DNA of 51,742 nucleotides from Massilia brevitalea (lineage in GTDB: Bacteria; Pseudomonadota; Gammaproteobacteria; Burkholderiales; Burkholderiaceae_D). Of the stretch, positions 17,575-25,727 are shown one piece after another. The notes below the pieces were generated by a model, which did no database searches, was not told the origin of the DNA, and saw nothing but the letters and a program-made list of their open reading frames with translations. The stretch is taken from positions 6,943 to 58,684 of the forward strand of contig NZ_JAULSI010000037.1 of assembly GCF_030711405.1 (NCBI RefSeq), given 5' to 3'. Positions within the stretch are counted from its first letter, which is position 1, and the number at the start of each line of letters is the position of its first letter. A program made the translations under genes and the position numbers.

Positions 17575-20261
17575 CAGCACAGCTCCCCGCCCAGCTCGAG
17601 CGTCATCTCGACGGTGCCATCCGCGCCGGTGTCGAGGCGGAAGCCACAGGCCCGCGCCAGTCCGTGCATGCGCACGTTCTCGGCCAGCGCGACGCCACGC
17701 ACCCGTGCCAGGCCGCGCTGCCGGCAATACGCGAGGAGGCGCTGCATCAGGATGTGGCCGAGTCCGCGTCCTTTCAGGTCGGAGCGCACCACCACCGCAA
17801 ACTCGCCCACCGTATTGTCGGGATCGATGATCACGCGTGCCACACCGAGTGTCTCGGCGCTGGCGCTACTGCCGCGGGTGGCGATGAAGGCCATCTCGCG
17901 CGCATAATCGATCTGCGTGAAACGGGCCAGCTGGGCCGGCGGCAGCTCGCGCATCATGCCGAACATGCGGAAGTGCACGTCCTCGGGGCTGAGCGCGTGG
18001 AAGAATGCCTGGTGTGCCGGCGCGTCCTCGGGGCGGATCGGCCGCAGCGTCAGGGGCCCGAGCACGCTGTCGACCTGCTGCTCCAGCCAGTCCGGGTAAG
18101 GCAGGATTGCCATCCTTGCCAGCGGGTCGGCCCCGGGGGCCACCGGCACCAGGCGCATGCGGGCGTCGAGCGCGACCGCGCCGCCAGCGTCCAGCAGCAA
18201 GGGGTTAATGTCGAGCTCTGCCAGTTCCGGCAGGTCGACCACCATCTGTCCGACCCGCACCAGCACGTCGTACAAGGCGTCGAGGTCGGCGCGCGGGCGG
18301 TCCCGAAAACCCTCCAGCAGCCGCGCCACGCGGGTGCGCCCGACCAGGTCGGCGGCGAGAATGCGGTTCAACGGAGGCAGGGCGATCGACTGGTCGGCAG
18401 TGACTTCGACCGCCACGCCGCCCTGGCCGAACAGCACCACGGGGCCGAAAACCGGGTCGGTGGCGACGCCGACGATCAACTCGTGCGCCTGGGGCCGGCG
18501 CGCCATTGCCTGTACGGTGAAGCCGGCCAGGCGTGCGCCGGGCCGCAGGCGGCCTACCCGCGCTTCCATGGCGGCAAGCGCCTCCACGAGCGCCGCCTCG
18601 TCCGCCAGGTCGAGCACGACGCCGCCCACGTCGCTCTTGTGGACGACATCGGGCGACTGGATCTTCAGTGCCACCGGATAGCCCACAACACGCGCCGCGG
18701 CGATCGCTTCCGCCGCGTTCCGGGCCGTCTCTGTCCGCACCACGCCGATACCATAGGCGTCCAGGACCGCCTTGGCGTCGGCTTCGCCGACCGCCGTCAC
18801 CCCGCGCGCCAGCAGCGCATCCACGTGCCCCCGTGCAGCGGCGCAGTCGGGCGCGCCCATCGCGCAGGCTGGCGGCACCTGGGTCAGCAGCCGCTGGTTG
18901 CGGCCATGGTCGACCAACTGCTGGAAGCCGCGCACCGCTTCTTCCGGGGTGTCGAACACCGGCATGCCGGCATCGAGGCAGAGCGCGCGCGCCTGGGCGA
19001 CGCTGTCGCCGCCCAGCCAGCAGCACAGTACCGGCAAGCGGGCGGCGCGCATCAGCGGCAGCAGCGCGCGTGCGATTTCGGCGCTGGAAACGATCGCGGT
19101 CGGGGCGTGGATGAACAGGACCGCATCGGTGCCGGGATCGTCCAGCAGCGCCTGCAGCGCGAAGCGGTAGCGTTCCACGGGAGCGTCGCCGATGATATCG
19201 ACCGGGTTGCCGTGCGACCAGGTAGGCGGCAGGCCCTGCGACAAGGCGTCGATGGTGGCCGGGTCCAGCTGCGCGAGCGTGCCGCCGCCGCCGACCAGCG
19301 CGTCGGTGGCCATCACCCCCGGTCCGCCACCATTGGTGAGGATCGCCAGCCGCCCACCGGCCGGACGGCGTGGCTGCGCCAGGATGGCGACGGCGTCGAA
19401 CAGCTCCGCTGTCGTGTACACGCGCAGCATGCCGGCGCGCCGCAGCGCGGCGTCGTAGACCCGGTCGGCCCCGGCCAGCGCCCCCGTGTGGCTGTAGGCC
19501 GCATGCGCGGCTTCGGCGACGCGCCCGGCCTTGACGATCACGGTGGGCTTGGCACGCGCCGCACTGCGCGCGGCGGACATGAATTTGCGCGCCTGGCGCA
19601 CACTCTCCGCATACAGCAGGATGGCATCGGTGCCGGTGTCGCCGGCCAGGTAGTCGAGCAGGTCGCCGAAATCGACGTCGCTGCCATCGCCCAGGGACAC
19701 GAAGCACGAGAAGCCGATACGGCGCGTGCGCGCCCAGTCGAGCACAGCCGTCACCAGCGCCCCGGACTGGGCAACGAAGGCGAGCCTCCCGGGCAGCGCC
19801 GCAACCGGGGCGAAGCTGGCATTGAGTCCGATGCCGGGCACCAGCAGCCCGACGCAGTTCGGACCGAGGATGCGCAGCAGGAAGGGACGCGCCGCATCGA
19901 GCATGGCCTGGCGCAGGCTGCGTCCGCCCGGTCCGGGGCCGTCCAACCCGGCGCTGAGCACGACTGCCGCCCGGCAGCCGACTCTCCCGAGCGCCGCCAC
20001 GATACCAGGGACGGTCGCGGCCGGCGTGCAGATCACGGCCAGTTCCGGACAGCCCGGCAGTTCGTCCACGTCGCGGTAGACCGGCATGCCGGCGAGTTCG
20101 CGGTACCTGGGGTTGACCGGCCAGACTGCACCGTGAAAACCGGCGTTCAGGAGATTCGACAGCACCGTTGCACCGATGCTTCCGGCACGCGCCGACGCAC
20201 CGATCACGGCCACGGAACGCGCCGAAAAAAACCGTTCAAGATTCCGCACACTCATGCACAT
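17574..20261 (-). CDS. ADP-forming acyl-CoA synthetase fused to GNAT acetyltransferase
   Basis: An 895-residue fusion. Residues about 1-460 form the CoA-binding/ligase part (VIGASARAGSIGATVLSNLL, SHTGALAG with the phospho-histidine loop), 480-700 the ATP-grasp part (KIQSPDVVHKSDVGGVVLDL), and 725-895 a GNAT domain (RSDLKGRGLGHILMQRLL, acetyl-CoA loop). In ADP-forming enzymes this makes ATP from acetyl-CoA, useful in fermentation; in related PatZ/Pka-type fusions the ligase part regulates a protein lysine acetyltransferase instead. His in SHTGAL is kept, so ligase activity is possible. An FNR box (20314-20327) lies 59 bp upstream of the start. Confidence 0.9.
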   Translation of the reverse strand: MCMSVRNLERFFSARSVAVIGASARAGSIGATVLSNLLNAGFHGAVWPVNPRYRELAGMPVYRDVDELPGCPELAVICTPAATVPGIVAALGRVGCRAAVVLSAGLDGPGPGGRSLRQAMLDAARPFLLRILGPNCVGLLVPGIGLNASFAPVAALPGRLAFVAQSGALVTAVLDWARTRRIGFSCFVSLGDGSDVDFGDLLDYLAGDTGTDAILLYAESVRQARKFMSAARSAARAKPTVIVKAGRVAEAAHAAYSHTGALAGADRVYDAALRRAGMLRVYTTAELFDAVAILAQPRRPAGGRLAILTNGGGPGVMATDALVGGGGTLAQLDPATIDALSQGLPPTWSHGNPVDIIGDAPVERYRFALQALLDDPGTDAVLFIHAPTAIVSSAEIARALLPLMRAARLPVLCCWLGGDSVAQARALCLDAGMPVFDTPEEAVRGFQQLVDHGRNQRLLTQVPPACAMGAPDCAAARGHVDALLARGVTAVGEADAKAVLDAYGIGVVRTETARNAAEAIAAARVVGYPVALKIQSPDVVHKSDVGGVVLDLADEAALVEALAAMEARVGRLRPGARLAGFTVQAMARRPQAHELIVGVATDPVFGPVVLFGQGGVAVEVTADQSIALPPLNRILAADLVGRTRVARLLEGFRDRPRADLDALYDVLVRVGQMVVDLPELAELDINPLLLDAGGAVALDARMRLVPVAPGADPLARMAILPYPDWLEQQVDSVLGPLTLRPIRPEDAPAHQAFFHALSPEDVHFRMFGMMRELPPAQLARFTQIDYAREMAFIATRGSSASAETLGVARVIIDPDNTVGEFAVVVRSDLKGRGLGHILMQRLLAYCRQRGLARVRGVALAENVRMHGLARACGFRLDTGADGTVEMTLELGGELC

Positions 20262-20313
20262 GCCCCCTCAGTTTGTCATATCGCCAAGCGTACTGGAGCA
20301 AGCATAAAATAAG

Positions 20314-20327
20314 TTGACCGAGATCAA
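20314..20327. promoter_or_regulatory. FNR box between acyl-CoA synthetase and usp
   Basis: TTGACCGAGATCAA matches nine of ten positions. It is 53 bp from the reverse synthetase start and about 100 bp from the forward USP start. Neither direction shows a strong -10, so it cannot be assigned to one gene; it may serve both. Confidence 0.75.
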
Positions 20328-20427
20328 AATCGACTTACAAAAACCTGCTAATGCCGAGTTCGTAGTGGACTTGCGACGGCACCGGCACTACGCTCGGCAG
20401 CTTCACCTTCATCGACAGGAGCCGCGC

Positions 20428-21264
20428 ATGTGCTACAAGACCATCCTCGTTCATGCAGATACCGCCAGGGGAGCCGCCGACCGCCTGCGCCTCGCGTCCC
20501 GCCTGGCGCGCGCGTCCGATGCCCACCTGGTGGGCAGCGCGCTGACCGGCATCTCTCGCTTCATCCCGCCGCGAATCATCGCCGAAGGCGGACCGGCCCT
20601 TGCCGAGTGCTGCGCCGCGATGCGGCGCGACGCTGCGGCGGGGCTGGAGCTGTTCGGCCGCATCGTGCGCGAGGAAGGCGTCGCTTCGTTCGAGGAGCGA
20701 CTGATCGACGACGACGTCGATGGCGGCATGGCGCAGCAGGCGCGCTATTGCGACCTGGTCGTGGTGGGGCAAAGCGACCGCGACGCCCCTGCCCGCGGCA
20801 CGCTCGGCGACCTGCCCGAGTACCTGCTGCTCCACGGCGGGCGCCCCATGCTGGTGGTCCCCGCTGCCGGTAGCGCGCCCGACCTGCGCGGCAAGGCGCT
20901 GGTTGCCTGGGACGGCAGCGTGGAGGCGACGCGCGCCGCCGCCGCGGCGCTGCCGCTGCTGCGCATGGCCGTCGGCGTGACCGTGATGACATGCGACGGC
21001 GCCGCCGCGCCGCTCGATCAGGCCGGGGATCCCTCCGGAAGGCTGCTTGGCTATCTCCGGCGTCACGGCATCAGCGCAGGTGCACACCGGTGTTCCGGCG
21101 GACAGCACGTCGGAGAAGCCCTGCTGGCAGAGGCGGCGGAGTCGGGTGCCGGCCTGCTCGTGATGGGTGGTTACGGCCAATCGCGCTTCCGCGAGCTGCT
21201 GCTCGGAGGCGCAACGGCAACGGTCCTGCAGTCCATGACAATACCAGTGCTCCTGGCCCATTAA
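20428..21264 (+). CDS. universal stress protein, two-domain
   Basis: A 278-residue paralogue of the USP at 14128, starting MCYKTILVHADTARGAADRLRLASRLARA and ending GGYGQSRFRELLLGGATATVLQ-PVLLAH, where the second domain holds the G-x2-G-x9-G loop. The ATG at 20428 was chosen because an AGGAG sequence (20417-20421) lies just before it; upstream in-frame codons run through the promoter and FNR box. Likely anaerobically induced like its neighbours. Confidence 0.92.
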   Translation: MCYKTILVHADTARGAADRLRLASRLARASDAHLVGSALTGISRFIPPRIIAEGGPALAECCAAMRRDAAAGLELFGRIVREEGVASFEERLIDDDVDGGMAQQARYCDLVVVGQSDRDAPARGTLGDLPEYLLLHGGRPMLVVPAAGSAPDLRGKALVAWDGSVEATRAAAAALPLLRMAVGVTVMTCDGAAAPLDQAGDPSGRLLGYLRRHGISAGAHRCSGGQHVGEALLAEAAESGAGLLVMGGYGQSRFRELLLGGATATVLQSMTIPVLLAH

Positions 21265-21277
21265 GCCCGTGAGGTTT

Positions 21278-21291
21278 TTGATTTGCATCAA
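21278..21291 (+). promoter_or_regulatory. FNR box upstream of hemerythrin-like gene
   Basis: TTGATTTGCATCAA is a perfect consensus, 14 bp after the USP stop. Its centre (21284.5) predicts a start near 21326, 25 bp before the hemerythrin-like ATG; the -10 in between is weak. Confidence 0.82.
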
Positions 21292-21350
21292 GCAAACTTT
21301 ATCGGGAGGCGTGGAAACTGATAGTCATCAATATGTATCAAAGGATGACG

Positions 21351-21800
21351 ATGAAATCCCGCCTCCCCATCGCCCCCGACGCGCAGGCGCTGTGCGCTGT
21401 CCTGCGCCATGCACGCCACTCCCTCTGCCAGCGCGTCGCGCAGGCGTCCGACGCGCCGGACAAGCCCTTTGCGAATGGCTTCCCGGCCCTGGTTGCCGCA
21501 GTCGAGGCGGGATTCCGGCGCGAGGAGCTGACCATGGAGGCGCTGGGCATTCCCGGCCTGCGTGAACGGCGGCAGAACAATGCGCTCATCCTGAGCGCGC
21601 TGCACCGCGTGATGCCGGCGGTCGAAGGCGGCAACCTCGGGCTGGGGCGCGAGGTGGTCGGCGCCCTGCGCGACCTGCTCGAGCTGCACAGGATGTCCGC
21701 CGAGGTGGTACTGGCCGTGTCGGCCCTGCAGAAGCGGTTCAGCGCCCGTCCTGCCTGCCGTGTACGGGGACTGGCAGCCCGGCGCGGCATCGCCGCCTGA
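21351..21800 (+). CDS. degenerate hemerythrin-like protein
   Basis: A 149-residue helical protein. The segment from about residue 58 (FRREELTMEALGIPGLRERRQNNALILSALHRVM) has the spacing of the bacterial hemerythrin core (F..EE..M..LGYP....H...H). However, the positions normally held by iron-binding histidines are Arg or Asn, so diiron and oxygen binding is doubtful. The ATG at 21351 is preceded by AAGGA at a good distance; an ATG at 21333 is possible but has no ribosome-binding site. It lies between two USP genes behind a perfect FNR box. The family assignment is a pattern-level inference. Confidence 0.6.
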   Translation: MKSRLPIAPDAQALCAVLRHARHSLCQRVAQASDAPDKPFANGFPALVAAVEAGFRREELTMEALGIPGLRERRQNNALILSALHRVMPAVEGGNLGLGREVVGALRDLLELHRMSAEVVLAVSALQKRFSARPACRVRGLAARRGIAA

Positions 21801-21829
21801 TCCTCATCCTTTCCTCGCCTGGAGCACTC

Positions 21830-22666
21830 ATGGTCTATCGAACGATCCTGGTCCACGTCGACCTGTCCCGCCACGCCCCTGCACGCTATCGCATGGCGGC
21901 GGCAATCGCCGCAGCGCACGGCGCCCACCTGCTTGGGGTAGCCATGACCGGCATCTCGCGCGCGGTCTTCCCCAAGGGCTTCGATGCACCGCCCGGCAGC
22001 CTGTCTGCAAGCCACTTTGCTCCGCTGGTCGAACAGGCACGGCGTGCACTCGATGAGTACCGGTCAGCCATGCGCGATACCGCAGCAAACTACGACACCC
22101 GCCTCGTCCACGACATGGCCGACGACGGCCTGGCGCGCATGGCCCGCTTCGCGGACCTGGTTGTCGCCAGCCAGGACGATCCGGACGAGGCCTTGACCGA
22201 CGGGGCACTCGACCTCCCCGAATACCTGATCCTGAACAGCAGCCGGCCAGTCCTGGTGGTGCCGCGCACGGACCCCGCCCCGGATCCGGCCCCGAGCGTC
22301 CTGCTTGCCTGGGACGGCAGCAAGGAGGCCGCCTTTGCTACCAGTGCCGCCCTTCCCCTGCTCCGGCATGCGCGCGCGGTCACCGTGGCCAGGCTGTGCG
22401 GCGACGGCGAAGCGGAACGGGACTACACGCGGGAACAGGAAGAACTGTGCGCCTACCTCCGCCGCCACGGCGTCGAAGCAAAGTTCCTGACCTTACCTCT
22501 TGGCCAGGATTCCGGCGCTGACCTGCTGGCGCTGGCGCGCAGCCGCGGCTGCGGACTGCTGGTAATGGGCTGCTACGGACATACCCGGTGGCGCGAACTG
22601 TGCCTCGGCGGCGCCAGCCGCACGGTACTGGCCGACGCCACCATTCCGGTATTGCTGGCTCACTGA
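21830..22666 (+). CDS. universal stress protein, two-domain
   Basis: A 278-residue protein, third long USP in the window. It begins MVYRTILVHVDLSRHAPARYRMAAAIAAAHGAH and closes with GCYGHTRWRELCLGGASRTVL, the nucleotide loop of the second domain. About 30 bp follow the hemerythrin-like gene and 12 bp precede the diguanylate cyclase, so the three form one transcription unit under the FNR box at 21278. Confidence 0.92.
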   Translation: MVYRTILVHVDLSRHAPARYRMAAAIAAAHGAHLLGVAMTGISRAVFPKGFDAPPGSLSASHFAPLVEQARRALDEYRSAMRDTAANYDTRLVHDMADDGLARMARFADLVVASQDDPDEALTDGALDLPEYLILNSSRPVLVVPRTDPAPDPAPSVLLAWDGSKEAAFATSAALPLLRHARAVTVARLCGDGEAERDYTREQEELCAYLRRHGVEAKFLTLPLGQDSGADLLALARSRGCGLLVMGCYGHTRWRELCLGGASRTVLADATIPVLLAH

Positions 22667-22678
22667 CGCTCGGCCGCC

Positions 22679-23803
22679 ATGCCCAGGCACGAGGGAGTCG
22701 CGGCGGCGCCAAGCGCGCAAGCCGAGGCGGAGCCGGTAACGCGGCATCCGCCGGTATCCAAGCGCGGCGCCATTCGCATCCCGGACGATCGTCTGCCAGT
22801 GCTCGGCCCCGCCTTCAGCGTCAGCGTGCTACTCCTGGGAATCTGGGACTATGTCGCCAACGCCGGCCAGAGCGAGGCCAGCATCCTGCTGCGCCTTGCC
22901 CTGGTGCTGCTCGGCATGCCAGGCTATGCCTGGCGGAGCCTCCCCGTGCCTTCGCTGGCCCGCTGGACACTGGTCTACACCACGCATTCCGTGGCGCTGG
23001 TCGTCAATGCGACATCGCTGGCGCACGGGCTCACCGAGGCCATGCCGGTGCTGGTCATATCAGTACTTGTCGCAGGCTTGATCGAAACCCGACCGCGCCG
23101 CTGCATGGCCATCCTGCTGCCATCTGCGCTGTTCCACGTGGTGGTGGGCGCCCTGGTGCTGGCGCAGCCGGTGTGGCTCGCCGCGATGGCCACCAGCGCC
23201 ATCGCCGTCGCGATGGCGATGCTGATCGCGGCGGCGAACGGCGCCGCTTGCGACGCGGCCTTGCGCCACGAGCAGCAACTGCTGCACGCCTGTCGATTCG
23301 ACAGCCTGAGCGGAGCGATGTCGCGCGCCTATGTCACGGAGCTCGGCCAACGCGACACGTCGCTGGCCCGGCGCCACCAGCGCCCCCTGGCTGTCGCCAT
23401 GCTCGATATCGACCACTTCAAACGGGTCAACGACACCCATGGCCATGCGGCCGGCGACACCGTGATCCGCGCGTTGGTCGACACCTGCGGGAACAGCCTG
23501 CGCCAGGACGACTACGTCGGCCGGGTCGGCGGCGAGGAATTCGTCTGCGTTTTCCCCGAGACCGGCGCGGCCGAGGCGCTTGAATGCGCCGAGCGGATCC
23601 GCGCGAATTTCGAACGCACCCGCGTGGGGAGTGCGGCCGAACCGATCCACGCCACGGTGAGCATCGGCGTCGCCGTCCTGTGCGGCCACGACAGCTGGGA
23701 GGCGCTGCTGTGCGAGGCGGACAAGGCGCTTTACCATGCCAAGCACGCCGGACGCAACCGTACCGTCATGGCGAGTCACGCCTCCTGCGCGCACTGCGCC
23801 TGA
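22679..23803 (+). CDS. membrane diguanylate cyclase (GGDEF)
   Basis: A 374-residue protein that should make cyclic di-GMP. About six hydrophobic segments fill residues 45-195, without a recognisable extracytoplasmic domain. The GGDEF domain covers about 210-370 with the active motif GGEEF, and the inhibitory site RQDD lies five residues before it, so the enzyme should be feedback-controlled. Last gene of the usp unit, tying biofilm signalling to anaerobiosis. The basic N-terminal stretch before the first membrane segment leaves the exact start uncertain. Confidence 0.92.
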   Translation: MPRHEGVAAAPSAQAEAEPVTRHPPVSKRGAIRIPDDRLPVLGPAFSVSVLLLGIWDYVANAGQSEASILLRLALVLLGMPGYAWRSLPVPSLARWTLVYTTHSVALVVNATSLAHGLTEAMPVLVISVLVAGLIETRPRRCMAILLPSALFHVVVGALVLAQPVWLAAMATSAIAVAMAMLIAAANGAACDAALRHEQQLLHACRFDSLSGAMSRAYVTELGQRDTSLARRHQRPLAVAMLDIDHFKRVNDTHGHAAGDTVIRALVDTCGNSLRQDDYVGRVGGEEFVCVFPETGAAEALECAERIRANFERTRVGSAAEPIHATVSIGVAVLCGHDSWEALLCEADKALYHAKHAGRNRTVMASHASCAHCA

Positions 23804-23839
23804 CAGGCGCGGCCGTAGTGGCATGGCGAGCGCCGTCAC

Positions 23840-24562
23840 TCAGGCCAGGTATTGGCCACCGTTGACATCGAAGGTGGCTCCGGTGATGAAGCCCGCGTCC
23901 TCGCGCGCCAGGAAGACGACCATGCGGCCAATATCGGCCGGTGTTCCCAGGCGCCCGACCGGGATGCCGGCCACGATCGCCTGCAGCACGTCGGGGCGCA
24001 CTACCGACACCATCGCGGTATCACAGTAGCCGGGCGCCACCGCATTGACCGTGATATTGCGCGCAGCGTTTTCCAGCGCCAAGGCCTTGGTAAACCCCAG
24101 GATGCCGGCCTTCGCCGCTGCATAATTGGTTTGCCCTACCTGCCCTTTGCGCCCATTGATCGAACTGATGTTGATGATCCGGCCGAAGCGTCGTTCGCGC
24201 ATTCCCTCGATCACCTGGCGCGTCACGTTGAACATCGACCCAAGGTTGGTACGCATTACCCGCCACCACTGTTCCTCGTCCATCTTGTGGAACATCGCAT
24301 CGGCCGTGATGCCCGCATTGTTCACCAGGATATCGACGGGGCCAAGCCGCTCGGCGACCTGGGCGGCTCCCTCCCGACAGGCCGCGGCGTCGGCGACATC
24401 CCAGCGGAATACCGCGATACCGGTCTGTTCCGCCACCTGGCGCGCCGCCACCTCGTCGCGGTGGTAGGTCGCCGCCACCCGGCAGCCTTCTTCGCGCAGG
24501 GCCAGCGAGATGGCCAGTCCCAGGCCGCGGGTGCCGCCGGTGACCAGAGCAATTCTCTCCAT
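23840..24562 (-). CDS. phaB: acetoacetyl-CoA reductase
   Basis: A 240-residue short-chain dehydrogenase. The cofactor motif TGGTRGLGLA, NNAG (NILVNNAGIT-like), the catalytic Ser and Y-x-x-x-K (NYAAAKAG) and the family-typical ending GATFDVNGGQY all match PhaB, which reduces acetoacetyl-CoA to (R)-3-hydroxybutyryl-CoA for PHA synthesis. The AAAGGA ribosome-binding site supports the ATG at 24560-24562. It follows the ABC-2 permease by 31 bp, so it is likely the last gene of the USP-HlyD-RbbA run. Being FabG-like, a fatty-acid role is the alternative, but GRKGQVGQTNY favours PhaB. Confidence 0.9.
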   Translation of the reverse strand: MERIALVTGGTRGLGLAISLALREEGCRVAATYHRDEVAARQVAEQTGIAVFRWDVADAAACREGAAQVAERLGPVDILVNNAGITADAMFHKMDEEQWWRVMRTNLGSMFNVTRQVIEGMRERRFGRIINISSINGRKGQVGQTNYAAAKAGILGFTKALALENAARNITVNAVAPGYCDTAMVSVVRPDVLQAIVAGIPVGRLGTPADIGRMVVFLAREDAGFITGATFDVNGGQYLA

Positions 24563-24593
24563 GTTGGTTCCTTTCAAGAGTTGGAATAAAGTT

Positions 24594-25727
24594 TCACCCC
24601 TGGCGCATGGCCTTGCCGAAGCGGGCCAGCGCGAGTGCGTACAGGCTGGCGCCGATTGCCGCCAGGGCCAGCAAGGGCCGCCAGACAACGTCCGCTCCCG
24701 CTCCACGGAACAGGATGGCCTGGCTCAGCTCCACGAAATGCGTGGTGGGCGCCAGCAGCATCAGCTCGCGCAGCACCCAGGGAATGCTTTCGCGGGGCGT
24801 CGTCGCACCGGACAGCATTTGCAGCGGCAGCAAGACCAGGATCACGAGCAGGCCAAACTGCGGCATGCTGCGCGCCAGGGTGGCCAACAGGATGCCCAGC
24901 GACGCGGCGGCGAACAGGTGCAAGGAGGCGCCGGCCAAGAACAGCGGCACCGATCCCTGGATGCCGACGCCCAGCAACGCCCGCAGGATGCCCAGCAGCG
25001 CAACCAGCGCCGCCAGCAAGACAACGCTCCCCATCGACCACAGTTTGGCGAGCATGATCTCGGCCGCGCTGACCGGCATCACCAGCAGGTGCTCGACGGT
25101 ACCGTGCTCGCGCTCGCGGATCAGCGCCGCGCCGGTCAGGATCACGCCCAGCATCGTGATGTTGTTCACCAGTTCCATCAGGCCGCCGAACCAGGACGGC
25201 GCGAGCGCCGGGTTGAAGCGGGCGCGCACGGTCAGGTCGATCGGAGGGGCCTGCATCATGCGCACACCCTGCAGGTAGGTGGCGACCTCCCCCAGCACGA
25301 TCTGCTGGACGTAGCCGCTGCCGGTGAAGGCCTGGCTCATGCGCGTGGCGTCCACATTCAGCTGCAGCGCCGCCGGGCGCCCGGCCAGCACGCGGCGCTG
25401 GAACCCGGCCGGGATCACCAGCACGAAGGTGGCGGTGCCGCGGTCGAGGCGGGCGTCGGCCTGGTCCAGTGTGATGAGTTCGGGCGCCAGGAACTGCGGC
25501 GGCGAAAAGGCGCTGCCCAGGCGCAGCGACAGGGGTGAACCGTCCTCGTCGACGATGGCGAGAGCGGCGCGCGTCAGGGTGTCGGGTTGTGCGGTTGCAG
25601 CGACATACACCGCACCCGTAAAGGTATACACGATCAGCACCAGCATCACCGGGTCGCGCAGCAGGCTCCACCACTCCTTGATGCCGAGGCGCCAGACCTT
25701 GCGCAGCGAGACCGTGCCCATGCTCAT
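24594..25727 (-). CDS. ABC-2 type permease (YhhJ-like)
   Basis: A 377-residue membrane protein: one N-terminal membrane segment, a large periplasmic part (about 50-175) and five C-terminal segments, the pattern of ABC-2 exporters. The motif REREHGTVEHLLVMPVSAAEIMLAK is typical. It overlaps the RbbA-like gene by 4 bp (ATGA) and corresponds to YhhJ in the E. coli yhiI-rbbA-yhhJ arrangement. Confidence 0.92.
   Translation of the reverse strand: MSMGTVSLRKVWRLGIKEWWSLLRDPVMLVLIVYTFTGAVYVAATAQPDTLTRAALAIVDEDGSPLSLRLGSAFSPPQFLAPELITLDQADARLDRGTATFVLVIPAGFQRRVLAGRPAALQLNVDATRMSQAFTGSGYVQQIVLGEVATYLQGVRMMQAPPIDLTVRARFNPALAPSWFGGLMELVNNITMLGVILTGAALIREREHGTVEHLLVMPVSAAEIMLAKLWSMGSVVLLAALVALLGILRALLGVGIQGSVPLFLAGASLHLFAAASLGILLATLARSMPQFGLLVILVLLPLQMLSGATTPRESIPWVLRELMLLAPTTHFVELSQAILFRGAGADVVWRPLLALAAIGASLYALALARFGKAMRQG

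Noticed and set aside
17391..20312. Long forward open frame (973 codons) opposite the acyl-CoA synthetase
   Set aside because: Shadow of the 895-residue synthetase; no domain and His/Gln/Arg-rich composition.
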